Below, one piece after another: positions 1 through 7,092 of a stretch of 18,292 bases of DNA. The DNA comes from Pseudomonadota bacterium (GTDB lineage: Bacteria > Pseudomonadota > Alphaproteobacteria > Rhizobiales > Beijerinckiaceae). Below the pieces are notes generated by a model. It saw only the letters and a program-made list of their open reading frames with translations, was not told where the DNA came from and made no database searches. The position numbers and the translations under genes were made by a program. Numbering within the stretch: the stretch's first letter is position 1; each line of letters starts with the position of its first letter. The stretch lies in NCBI GenBank assembly GCA_023423995.1, contig JAFAEL010000138.1:1-18292 (forward strand), given 5' to 3'.

Positions 1-207
1 GGCGAAGATCATCGAGACCGCGACCTCGCCGAGCGTCACGAGAAGGTGGGAGGCGTAGGCCCGGGCATCGCCGAAGCCGGCCGCGAGCGTCTGCGTCAGC
101 GGCGGCAGGAAGAGCGGCGCGATCAGCCCCGCACGCGGCAGCACCTCCCACAACACCACGAGGGCGGCGATGATCAGGTAGCGGGTCTGGGTGGGCGTGA
201 GCTTCAT
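1..207 (-). CDS. NitT/TauT-type ABC transporter permease, N-terminal part (cut by window edge)
   Basis: The first 69 residues of an inner-membrane permease are present, starting at the ATG at 207 and reading leftward out of the window. The protein begins MKLTPTQTRYLIIAALVVLW. It has one hydrophobic segment at about residues 9-24, then a loop rich in Pro and Leu, and a second hydrophobic stretch starts near residue 58. This matches the opening of TauC/SsuC-type permeases and resembles the N-terminus of the complete permease at 997-1758, which has the same ALWELL.R.G pattern. It follows the ATPase stop by only 10 bp, so it is probably the last gene of the leftward transporter operon and would form a heterodimer with that permease. 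The Shine-Dalgarno is weak. The EAA loop lies outside the window, so the family call rests on the N-terminus and context. Confidence 0.75.
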   Translation of the reverse strand, partial: MKLTPTQTRYLIIAALVVLWEVLPRAGLIAPLFLPPLTQTLAAGFGDARAYASHLLVTLGEVAVSMIFA

Positions 208-217
208 CGGCCGGCGC

Positions 218-1018
218 CTAGGCAGCAGCCCGGATCTGGCGCCAGATCCGGTCCCGGAGGCGGCCGAAGATCTCGCCGCCCAGCATCTCGTAGGTCCGCG
301 GCCGCGGCAGCTCGACCTTGATCCGGTCGATGATCCGTCCCGGGCGAGCCGACATCACGATCACCTCGTCGGCCAGGTAGACGGCCTCGGTCAGCGAGTG
401 GGTGACGAAGATCACCGTCTTGCGCGTCTCCGCCCAGATGCGCAGCAACTCGTCTCCCATCGTCATCCGGGTCTGCTCGTCGAGCGCCGCGAAGGGCTCG
501 TCCATGAGGAGCACGGGCGGGTCCTGGACGAGGCCGCGCGCGATGGAGACGCGCTGCTTCATGCCGCCCGACAGCTCGTGCGGGTAGCGCGCCTCGAACC
601 CGGCGAGGCCGACGAGATCCAGCCGCGCGCGAGCCCGCGCCAGGCGCTCGGGCTTCGGCAGGGTTCGCTTCAGCGAGAGCGGGAACTCGACGTTCTGCTC
701 AGCCGTGAGCCAGGGATAGAGGCTCGCCTCCTGGAAGACGACGCCGACCCGGTCGGGGTCCGGATCGTCGATGGGCCGGCCCGCGATCAGGATGCGCCCT
801 TCCGTCGGATGGCGAAGCCCCGCCATCATCATGAGCAGCGAGGACTTGCCGCAGCCGCTCGGGCCCACGAGCACCACGAAGCGCCCGGCCTCCACCTCGA
901 AGGACACGTCCTCCACGGCCGCGACCGCGCCCTTGGCCGAGCCATAGGTCTGGCTCACGGCATCCACCCGGATCGCCGCGGCCGGGCGCAACTCGGTCAC
1001 GTTCGCCAATGTTCGCAT
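218..1018 (-). CDS. NitT/TauT-type ABC transporter ATP-binding protein
   Basis: This is a 266-residue cytoplasmic ATPase that powers the leftward importer. All nucleotide-binding motifs are present: Walker A GPSGCGKSS at 52-60, Q-loop Gln96, signature LSGGMKQR at 149-156, Walker B VLLMDEP at 169-175, and the switch His207 in VTHS. The YPWLTAEQNV stretch after the Q-loop is typical of the TauB/SsuB/NrtD group. I chose the ATG at 1018 because the sequence upstream in this frame is only the shadow of the permease gene. The start overlaps the end of that permease gene by 22 bp, which implies translational coupling. The family normally imports nitrate, sulfonates, taurine, bicarbonate or pyrimidine-like compounds; the ATPase itself does not reveal the substrate. 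Confidence 0.93.
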   Translation of the reverse strand: MRTLANVTELRPAAAIRVDAVSQTYGSAKGAVAAVEDVSFEVEAGRFVVLVGPSGCGKSSLLMMMAGLRHPTEGRILIAGRPIDDPDPDRVGVVFQEASLYPWLTAEQNVEFPLSLKRTLPKPERLARARARLDLVGLAGFEARYPHELSGGMKQRVSIARGLVQDPPVLLMDEPFAALDEQTRMTMGDELLRIWAETRKTVIFVTHSLTEAVYLADEVIVMSARPGRIIDRIKVELPRPRTYEMLGGEIFGRLRDRIWRQIRAAA

Positions 1019-1758
1019 CGCCTCTCGGCCCAGCGGACCGCCTCGTTGAACAAGATCGCTATGAGGGACACGAGCACGACGCCGGCGAAGAGCTGGCGCA
1101 TCTGGAAGTTCTCGCCCCAGTTCGAGATCGCGTGGCCGAGGCCCTCGCGGGAGGCGTACATCTCGGCCAGCATCACGCCCGTGAAATTGAAGATCATCGC
1201 GATCCGCAAGGCCTCGAGCAGGACGGGCATCATGCTCGGCAGATAGATGCGGGAGACGATCTGGCCGCGCGTCGCCCCGAAGGAGCGCGCCACCGTGACG
1301 TGGTCGGGCTTTACGGATTCCACGGCCGCCGCGGTGCTCATCGCCACGATGAACACGGTCGAGAAGAAGCCGAACCCGACCTTCTGGGCGTAGCCGATGC
1401 CGAAGGCCAGGATGAACATCGGCAGGAAGATCGATTTCGGGATCGAGAACAGGAAGAAGATCAGCGGCCGCAGGACCTCGCCCCAGTAGCGGCTCTCTGC
1501 GATCAGAAGGCCGATTGCCGCGCCGGCGGGCACGGCCAGCAGGAAGGCGACCGCGACCTCGCTTCCCGTCACGAGAAGATCGCCCCGCAGCTTCGGGCGC
1601 TGGAGAAGCTCGGCGAGGGTCGTGAAGGCCTCGCTCGCCGAAGGGAGCAGGCGCGGATTGACCGCGCCCGTCCGCGACAGCAGCTCCCACAGGGCGACGA
1701 GAGCCAGGACGATGGCGAGCCGCGCGAGACTCGCGCGGCGTCCTTCGGTCAACGCCAC
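997..1758 (-). CDS. NitT/TauT-type ABC transporter permease
   Basis: This 253-residue inner-membrane permease has about six hydrophobic segments, at roughly 12-27, 64-88, 98-118, 128-146, 183-200 and 224-240. The EAA-type coupling loop is clear at about 157-174 (ARSFGATRGQIVSRIYLP), the site that contacts the ATPase. The start is unusual: the upstream binding-protein gene ends in TGA at 1762-1760 and only one base separates it from a GTG at 1758. A TTG at 1752 is a real alternative because a GAGG motif sits 5 bases before it. A longer ATG-initiated reading from 1887 would overlap the binding-protein gene by over 120 bp and encodes a low-complexity Arg/Ser tail, so I rejected it. It is second in the leftward operon. 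Confidence 0.9.
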   Translation of the reverse strand: MALTEGRRASLARLAIVLALVALWELLSRTGAVNPRLLPSASEAFTTLAELLQRPKLRGDLLVTGSEVAVAFLLAVPAGAAIGLLIAESRYWGEVLRPLIFFLFSIPKSIFLPMFILAFGIGYAQKVGFGFFSTVFIVAMSTAAAVESVKPDHVTVARSFGATRGQIVSRIYLPSMMPVLLEALRIAMIFNFTGVMLAEMYASREGLGHAISNWGENFQMRQLFAGVVLVSLIAILFNEAVRWAERRCEHWRT

Positions 1759-1759
1759 C

Positions 1760-2740
1760 TCAGGCCTTCGTCGGAACGGGCTTGAAGCTCGTGACGAAGA
1801 TCTCGTCGACCGGCGCCATGTCGACTGGCCCTGACAGACGGGCGAGCTCGAGCGAGCGTGCGATCTCGTCGCGCGAGATCCGGCCATCCGGGAGGAGCTG
1901 CATGGTCGTGTGCTGGTACTCCTCCGCGGCTATGTCGGCAGGGATCTCGTTCGTCTCGGCGATCAGCTTGATGGCCGCGTCGCGGTTGGACTGGAGGAAG
2001 GCGACCCCGCCGAACAGCGCGTTCAGGGTCTTCTGGACGAGCTGCGGCTTCTCCGCGATCAGCTTGTCGGAGGCGATCCAGCCCGAGGTCATGTTGGGCG
2101 GAACCTCCTTCGTATAGTCGATCAGCGAGCGTGCCTCGCCGGACTTCATCAGCTGGAAGCTCAGGGGCGAGTAGAGCACCACCGCATCGACGTTGCCCGA
2201 TAGCAGGTTCGGCACGAGCCCGCCCCCGCCGAGCGGCACCTTGGTGAAGTTCACCTTCCTGTCGGCCATCGTCCAGATGGCGAGGATGTCGGAGCCCGAA
2301 CCCGCGGAAGTGATCCCGACCTTCTTGCCCTGGAGGTCGGCCACCTTCTGGATCGGGGACTTCGCCGGCACCATCAGGAACCAGCCGTGGTTCGCGATCG
2401 TGCCGCCGGCGACGATCTTCGAGGCGACGCCGCGCTTGCGCCCCGCCGCCACCAGCGAAGGCGGATCGAGGATGACGTCGGCCGCTCCGGCCGCGAGGGC
2501 CTCGAAGGTCTCGGCCCCGCCCCGATAGATCGTGAGCTCGGCCGCGAGGCCTTCCTTCTCGTATAGCTTCTGCGCCTTCGCCGCTTCGGCCACGATAGTC
2601 GGCCAGTAGGTCTTGGTCGGCAGGCCGATTCGAACCTTCTCAGCCGCGATGGCAGGCCGGCTGACCATCCCGGCCGCAACAAGCGCTGTGCCGCCCGCCA
2701 GGAAGCTGCGGCGCCCCAGCCGCCCGTTGATCCAATCCAT
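1760..2740 (-). CDS. ABC transporter substrate-binding protein, NMT1/SsuA-like, Tat-exported
   Basis: This 326-residue periplasmic binding protein heads the leftward importer operon. The N-terminus carries a twin-arginine signal: Arg10-Arg11 in GRRSFLAGG, then a short hydrophobic stretch and an AIAA cleavage site near residue 33. The mature part opens VRIGLPTKTYWPTIVAEAAK, and the stretch GGAETFEALAAGAADVILD is typical of the NMT1/THI5-like and SsuA/TauA fold, where it forms the ligand-binding cleft. The ATG at 2740 was chosen over an upstream reading from 2821 because it has a strong GGGAGG ribosome site 6 bases before it and directly precedes the signal peptide. The ligand is unknown. Tat export could mean the protein folds in the cytoplasm, but Tat signals also occur on cofactor-free binding proteins. 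Confidence 0.92.
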   Translation of the reverse strand: MDWINGRLGRRSFLAGGTALVAAGMVSRPAIAAEKVRIGLPTKTYWPTIVAEAAKAQKLYEKEGLAAELTIYRGGAETFEALAAGAADVILDPPSLVAAGRKRGVASKIVAGGTIANHGWFLMVPAKSPIQKVADLQGKKVGITSAGSGSDILAIWTMADRKVNFTKVPLGGGGLVPNLLSGNVDAVVLYSPLSFQLMKSGEARSLIDYTKEVPPNMTSGWIASDKLIAEKPQLVQKTLNALFGGVAFLQSNRDAAIKLIAETNEIPADIAAEEYQHTTMQLLPDGRISRDEIARSLELARLSGPVDMAPVDEIFVTSFKPVPTKA

Positions 2741-2819
2741 CCCGTTCCTCCCGTGTTTGGTGCCGCTCTTTCGGCGGCATGGCTCCAGGCTCCGGCGCGT
2801 CCGGATCCTCGCTGCTCCC

Positions 2820-2861
2820 ACTATGCCTGCTTGACAGGCTGCCTGACAATCCGCTTTCTGG
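2820..2861. promoter_or_regulatory. Divergent promoter and operator candidate between binding-protein and MmgE/PrpD genes
   Basis: The 193-bp gap between the divergent genes holds TTGACAGGCTGCCTGACAA at 2831-2849. It is an inverted repeat with 9-base arms, 8 of 9 paired, around one central base. A consensus -35 TTGACA (2831-2836) faces the rightward gene, with a poor -10 (CTTTCT, 2854-2859) 17 bp on. On the minus strand TTGTCA (2849-2844) precedes CATAGT (2825-2820) by 18 bp and faces the binding-protein gene. The two -35 boxes lie in the arms of the repeat, so one bound protein could affect both operons. The stretch 2840-2856 recurs almost unchanged at 8482-8498. Promoter assignment is by eye. 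Confidence 0.5.
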
Positions 2862-2933
2862 CCCCAAGAGATCGGGCCGGGGTAGAGGCGCGGGGCAGAC
2901 CGCTGCCGGCACCCGACAGGGGAGGGGAATCGG

Positions 2934-4268
2934 ATGGTCCAGACGGCGGCCCTTGTGGATTACATCCTGGCGAGCCGGCTCGAGGCGATCCCGGCCGAGA
3001 TCCGGCACGAGGGAAAGCGCGCGCTCGTCAACATCGTGGGGTGCGCGCTCGGGGGCGCCGACCATCCGGCGATGGACATCGCGATCGCGGCCCTAGGCCC
3101 CTATGCGGGCCAGCCGACCTCCGCGGTGATCGGGCGGCGGGAGCGCTTCGACCCGCTCTTCGCGTCACTCCTCAACGGCCTGTCGTCCCATGTGCACGAT
3201 TACGACGACACACTGCCGAAGAACTACATCCACGCCTCCTCGCCGGTTGCGTCCGCGCTCCTCGCCTATGCGAGCGTCAACAAGGTGAGCGGGCCGGATC
3301 TCCTCCACGCCTTCATCCTCGGCTTCGAGATCATCTCGCGGATCGGGAATGCCACCTACCCGGCGCATTACGATGCGGGCTGGCACTCGACCGGGTCGAT
3401 CGGCGTGTTCGGAGCAGCGGTCGCGGTGGGCAAGCTTCTCGGCCTCGATGCCGAGCGCATGACCTGGGCGATCGGCCTTGCCGCGACCCAGGGCGCCGGC
3501 ATCCGCGAGATGTTCGGCTCGATGGGCAAGGGCTTCCACCCCGGCTCCTCCGCCCAGCGCGGCTACATGGCGGCCCTGCTCGCCGAGAAGGGGTTCACGA
3601 GCGGCCGCTATCCCCTGGAAGGCCCGCGTGGCTTCGCGGCCGTGACCTCGGCCGAGTACGACCTGAAGAAGCTCACGGTCGATCTCGGCAGCCATTTCGA
3701 GCTGTCGGACAACACCTACAAGCCGTTCCCTTGCGGGATCGTCGTGCACCCGACGATCGATGCCTGCATCCAGCTCCGGGAGGAGCACGGCTTCGGGGCC
3801 GAGGACGTGGAAGCCGTCGAGCTGCGCGTCGCGCCGCTCGTGAAGGATCTCTGCAACAAGAAGGAGATCTCGGTCGGGCTCGAGGGCAAGTTCTCCATCT
3901 ACCACGCGGCTGCGATCGGCCTCGGGCGCGGCAAGGGTGGGCTTGCCGAGTTCACGGACGAGGCCGTGAACGACCCGGCGCTGAAGCGCATCCGGCTGCT
4001 GGCCCAAGCGAATGGCGACCCCTCCGTCCATGAGGACGGGGTCGTCGTGACGGTGCGGCTGAAGGACGGTCGCGAGATCGGCATGCACCTCACCGAGTCG
4101 CTCGGAAACCTGAAGCGCCCGCTTTCCGATGCGCAGCTCGAGGCGAAGTTCCGCGACCAGGCGAAGGTGATCACGCCCGCCCAGGCGGATGCGGCGATCG
4201 CGGCCTGCTGGACTATCGACGAACTGGACGATGCCGCCCGCCTGATCGCACCCTGCATCCCGGGCTGA
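2934..4268 (+). CDS. MmgE/PrpD family protein (first copy)
   Basis: This 444-residue cytoplasmic enzyme belongs to the superfamily that includes 2-methylcitrate dehydratase, cis-aconitate decarboxylase and iminodisuccinate epimerase. Family landmarks are visible: DYDDT at 89-93, IHASSPV with His100, GWHSTGSIGVFGAA with His151, MGKGFHPG with Lys199 and His202, and YKPFPCG with Lys263. These match the positions of the Asp, Thr, His and Lys residues that line the active site in cis-aconitate decarboxylase, so it is probably catalytically competent. The ATG at 2934 follows an AGGGGAGGGG ribosome site. It leads the rightward operon, 41 bp before a binding-protein gene, so its substrate is probably what that importer brings in. 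The exact reaction cannot be assigned; the family annotation as methylcitrate dehydratase should not be carried over. Confidence 0.92.
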   Translation: MVQTAALVDYILASRLEAIPAEIRHEGKRALVNIVGCALGGADHPAMDIAIAALGPYAGQPTSAVIGRRERFDPLFASLLNGLSSHVHDYDDTLPKNYIHASSPVASALLAYASVNKVSGPDLLHAFILGFEIISRIGNATYPAHYDAGWHSTGSIGVFGAAVAVGKLLGLDAERMTWAIGLAATQGAGIREMFGSMGKGFHPGSSAQRGYMAALLAEKGFTSGRYPLEGPRGFAAVTSAEYDLKKLTVDLGSHFELSDNTYKPFPCGIVVHPTIDACIQLREEHGFGAEDVEAVELRVAPLVKDLCNKKEISVGLEGKFSIYHAAAIGLGRGKGGLAEFTDEAVNDPALKRIRLLAQANGDPSVHEDGVVVTVRLKDGREIGMHLTESLGNLKRPLSDAQLEAKFRDQAKVITPAQADAAIAACWTIDELDDAARLIAPCIPG

Positions 4269-4309
4269 GCCGCAAGAGCCAACACGGCCCAAGGGGAGGA
4301 ACCGCACCG

Positions 4310-5314
4310 ATGAAGACCTGGAAGGCCCTGATCGCCGCGCTCGTTCTCGGCGCATTGCCGGCCGGCGTCCGCGCCGAGGTGAGCGAGCTGAAGATCCCGC
4401 TCGGCGCCGGCGGCTTCGGCTTCCTCCCACTCAACATGATGCAGAAGCACGGCCTCATCGAGAAGTACGCCGAGGAGGCGGGCCTCAAGGTGAAGGTGAA
4501 CTGGGCCAATATCGGCGGCCCCGCCGTGATGAACGACGCGCTTCTCTCGGGCTCCGCTCACTTCATTTCCGCGGGGCCGCCTGCCTTCCTGACCCTCTGG
4601 GACCGGACGCGCGGGAATATCGGCGTCAAATCGATCGGGGCGATCAGCTCCATGCCGATGAGCCTGAACGCGCGCGTGTCGGACCTGAAGGATCTCGACA
4701 GCATCTCGGGCTCGCAGAAGATCGCCGTGACCTCCGTCAAGGTCTCGATCCCGTCGATCATCATGCAGATGTACGCCCTGAAGAAGTACGGGAAGGACCA
4801 GGTCTTCCGCTTCGATCCCTATACGGTGACCATGGCGCATCCCGAGGCGCTGATCACGCTCACCTCCGGCAGCGGGACGATCGTCGGCCACTGGGCCTCC
4901 GCGCCTTTCGACCAGCGCGAGCTGAAGAACCCCGCCATCAACACCATCATGAACTCGGACGACGTGATGGGCGGCTCGACCACCTTCACGATGATGTCCA
5001 CCACGAGCCGCTTCCAGAGCGAGAACCCGAAGGTCTTCGGTGCGGTGGTGAAGGCCCTCAAGCGCGCCCAGGAGATGATCGCGGAGGACAAGAAGGCGGC
5101 GGCGGCCGTGCTGCTCGAGGCGATGGGCGGCAAGGGCTGGAGTGTCGAGGAGCTGGTCGAGATCCTGAACGAGCCCGGCACCAAGTACACGATGAAGCCG
5201 GAGAACGTGCTGACCTATGCCAATTTCATGCACGAGATCGGCTCGCTGAAGAACAAGGCTGCCGGCCTGAACGACCTCTTCTTCGACAATCCCGAAATCG
5301 CAGGCGGCAATTGA
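4310..5314 (+). CDS. ABC transporter substrate-binding protein, NitT/TauT type, Sec-exported
   Basis: This 334-residue periplasmic binding protein belongs to the second importer. It has a classical Sec signal: MKTWK, then the hydrophobic stretch ALIAALVLGALPAG, and a VRA cleavage site after residue 22. The mature protein begins EVSELKIPLGAGGFGFLPLN, and GGPAVMNDALLSGSAHFISAGPPAFL matches the ligand-cleft region of NMT1/TauA-like proteins. The ATG at 4310 has an AAGGGGAGGA ribosome site about 9 bases upstream. It lies between the MmgE/PrpD gene and the ATPase gene, whose start is 5 bp beyond this stop, all in one apparent operon. It is quite different from the Tat-exported protein at 1760-2740, so the two importers probably bind different or chemically variant ligands. 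Confidence 0.92.
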   Translation: MKTWKALIAALVLGALPAGVRAEVSELKIPLGAGGFGFLPLNMMQKHGLIEKYAEEAGLKVKVNWANIGGPAVMNDALLSGSAHFISAGPPAFLTLWDRTRGNIGVKSIGAISSMPMSLNARVSDLKDLDSISGSQKIAVTSVKVSIPSIIMQMYALKKYGKDQVFRFDPYTVTMAHPEALITLTSGSGTIVGHWASAPFDQRELKNPAINTIMNSDDVMGGSTTFTMMSTTSRFQSENPKVFGAVVKALKRAQEMIAEDKKAAAAVLLEAMGGKGWSVEELVEILNEPGTKYTMKPENVLTYANFMHEIGSLKNKAAGLNDLFFDNPEIAGGN

Positions 5315-5319
5315 GGCCG

Positions 5320-6138
5320 ATGACGCAGAACCCCGGTCCGGCTTTGTCGGAGGCGCCGCCCGCACGGCCGCTCCTCACGGTCGAGGGGCTCACGCTCCAG
5401 TACCGGACGCGCGAAAGCCTGGTCACGGCGACCTACCGGGTCAGCTTCGACGTCCTCGCCTCGGACCGCTACGTCATCCTGGGGCCTTCGGGCTGCGGGA
5501 AGTCCACCCTGCTGAAAGCGGTCGGCGGCTACATCAAGCCGGTCGAGGGATCGATCCGGCTGAACGGGCGCGACATCACCCGGCCCGGTCCGGACCGCGT
5601 GCTCGTGTTCCAGGAATTCGACCAGCTCCTGCCCTGGAAGACGGTCCGCGAGAACGTGCTCTTCGCGCTCACGGCGAGCGGGCGGCTCAAGGGGCGCGCG
5701 GCGGCCGAGCGGGCGGACGAGTACATCGCCAAGGTCCATCTCTCGAAATTCGCCGACAGCTACCCGCACCAGCTCTCGGGCGGGATGAAGCAGCGCGTCG
5801 CGATCGCCCGCGGCATGGCGATGGAGCCAGAGATCCTCCTGATGGACGAGCCCTTCGCGGCCCTCGACGCGCTCACGCGGGGCAAGATGCAGGAGGAGCT
5901 GCTCCAGCTCTGGGAGGACACGAAGGTGACGCTGCTCTTCGTCACGCACTCGATCCCGGAGGCGGTCCGGATCGGCAATCGCATCCTCCTCCTCTCCCCG
6001 CATCCCGGCCGCGTGCGGGCCGAACTCGGCAGCACGGGCGTCGACGCGCTCGGCCCCGACGGGCGGACGCTCTCGGGGCGCATCGAGTCGCTGCTCTTCG
6101 AGGAGGCTCCCATTGCGCGGGCGAGCGCCCATGGCTGA
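5320..6138 (+). CDS. NitT/TauT-type ABC transporter ATP-binding protein (second importer)
   Basis: This 272-residue ATPase has intact motifs: Walker A GPSGCGKS at 55-62, Q-loop Gln98, signature LSGGMKQR at 152-159, Walker B ILLMDEP at 172-178 and His210 in VTHS. The stretch after the Q-loop, DQLLPWKTVRENV, marks the NitT/TauT group. The C-terminal 40 residues are a short extension without a recognisable regulatory domain. The start is ambiguous. The ATG at 5320 has GAGG only 3 bases away, while a TTG at 5311 overlaps the preceding stop codon and has AGGCGG just upstream; the latter would add three residues. Its stop overlaps the permease start by 8 bp, so translation is likely coupled. Confidence 0.92.
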   Translation: MTQNPGPALSEAPPARPLLTVEGLTLQYRTRESLVTATYRVSFDVLASDRYVILGPSGCGKSTLLKAVGGYIKPVEGSIRLNGRDITRPGPDRVLVFQEFDQLLPWKTVRENVLFALTASGRLKGRAAAERADEYIAKVHLSKFADSYPHQLSGGMKQRVAIARGMAMEPEILLMDEPFAALDALTRGKMQEELLQLWEDTKVTLLFVTHSIPEAVRIGNRILLLSPHPGRVRAELGSTGVDALGPDGRTLSGRIESLLFEEAPIARASAHG

Positions 6139-7006
6139 TGCAGGGTTGGTCGCAGTCACGCGGCCCGACATCGTCAACACGGACCTGCCGGAGGGTTTCG
6201 GGGTCGTCGCGAAGCCGCTGAGCCTGTGGGAGCGCCTCGCCGACAACAACGTCGTCCGCAAGGCCGTACTGCTCGCCCTCATGGCGCTCGGCTGGCAGGC
6301 CTATGCCGTCTGGCTCGATAATCCGCTGCTGGTGCCGACCTTCACCGACACCGCCCGGGCCTTCTTCGCATCCTTGCGCTCCGGCGAGCTGACGAGCGCG
6401 ACCTTCCACTCCATCGGGCTGCTGCTGCAGGGCTACGTGCTCGGCCTCGTCTTCGCCGCGCTCGCGACCGCTCTCGCTATCACGACCCGGATCGGGGCGG
6501 ATCTCCTCGAGACGCTGACCTCGATGTTCAACCCGCTACCGTCCATCGCACTGCTGCCGCTGGCGATGATCTGGTTTGGGCTCGGGGAAGGCAGCATCAT
6601 CTTCGTGCTGATCCACGCCGTCCTGTGGTCCGTCGCGCTCAACACCCATTCGGGTTTCAAGTCGGTAAGCCCGACCTGGCGCATGGTCGGCCAGAATTAC
6701 GGCCTCTCGCAGATCGCCTACGTGACCAAGATCCTGATCCCGGGCGCGCTGCCGAGCATCCTCACGGGCCTGAAGATCGGCTGGGCCTTCGCCTGGCGCA
6801 CGCTGATCGCGGCGGAGCTGGTGTTCGGCGTCTCGTCGAGCGGCGGTGGGCTCGGCTGGTACATCTTCCAGAACAAGAACCTGCTGGAGATCCCGAACGT
6901 CTTCGCCGGGCTCCTGATGGTGATCGTGTTCGGCCTCCTGGTGGACAACCTCGTCTTCCGCACGCTGGAGCGCCGGACGATCCGCCGCTGGGGCATGCAG
7001 AGCTGA
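6131..7006 (+). CDS. NitT/TauT-type ABC transporter permease (second importer)
   Basis: This 291-residue inner-membrane permease has a cytoplasmic N-terminal extension of about 40 residues before the first hydrophobic segment (45-62). Further membrane segments lie at about 93-118, 136-150, 155-172, 218-235 and 256-275. The EAA coupling loop is seen at 187-205, with the family pattern G....I.....IPGALPSI. The ATG at 6131 overlaps the ATPase gene's last 8 bases; a TTG at 6113 in the same frame is less likely. It is the only permease gene of this importer in the window, so the transporter probably uses a homodimer, unlike the leftward operon with two permease genes. The gene ends just before a paired hairpin element that could stop transcription. 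Confidence 0.92.
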   Translation: MADAGLVAVTRPDIVNTDLPEGFGVVAKPLSLWERLADNNVVRKAVLLALMALGWQAYAVWLDNPLLVPTFTDTARAFFASLRSGELTSATFHSIGLLLQGYVLGLVFAALATALAITTRIGADLLETLTSMFNPLPSIALLPLAMIWFGLGEGSIIFVLIHAVLWSVALNTHSGFKSVSPTWRMVGQNYGLSQIAYVTKILIPGALPSILTGLKIGWAFAWRTLIAAELVFGVSSSGGGLGWYIFQNKNLLEIPNVFAGLLMVIVFGLLVDNLVFRTLERRTIRRWGMQS

Positions 7007-7024
7007 CGGAGGCGGTTCCGCTCC

Positions 7025-7081
7025 TGCCGGCGCAAGCCGGCACCCAGCAGTCCCGCTCTGGACCCCGGCTTGCGCCGGGGT
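7025..7081. repeat. Pair of inverted GC-rich hairpins, intergenic palindromic repeat
   Basis: Two perfect stem-loops lie in the 86-bp gap between convergent genes. The first is TGCCGGC-GCAA-GCCGGCA (7025-7042, 7-bp stem). The second is ACCCCGGC-TTGC-GCCGGGGT (7062-7081, 8-bp stem). Their 14-base cores (7027-7040 and 7065-7078) are exact reverse complements, so the whole unit can also fold into one larger structure. This layout resembles the interspersed intergenic palindromes (REP/BIME-like) common in Rhizobiales genomes. No T-tract follows, but it could serve as a bidirectional terminator or protect mRNA ends. No second copy was found in this window. Confidence 0.7.
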
Positions 7082-7092
7082 GAGCGGGTGAC

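Noticed and set aside
191..1246. Long plus-strand open frame of 351 codons over the ATPase and permease genes
   Set aside because: It lies antisense to two clearly recognisable transporter genes. Its translation is rich in Arg, His and Asp with no domain, as expected from the opposite strand of GC-rich coding DNA.
2753..4033. Plus-strand open frame of 426 codons overlapping the first MmgE/PrpD gene
   Set aside because: It is in a different frame from the MmgE/PrpD gene and is composed of Arg/Pro/Gly-rich sequence. The 2934 frame has all family motifs and a ribosome site.
2934..4268. Naming the first MmgE/PrpD gene prpD (2-methylcitrate dehydratase)
   Set aside because: No prpB or prpC lies nearby and the context is ABC import. 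The superfamily has several activities, so only the family name is justified.
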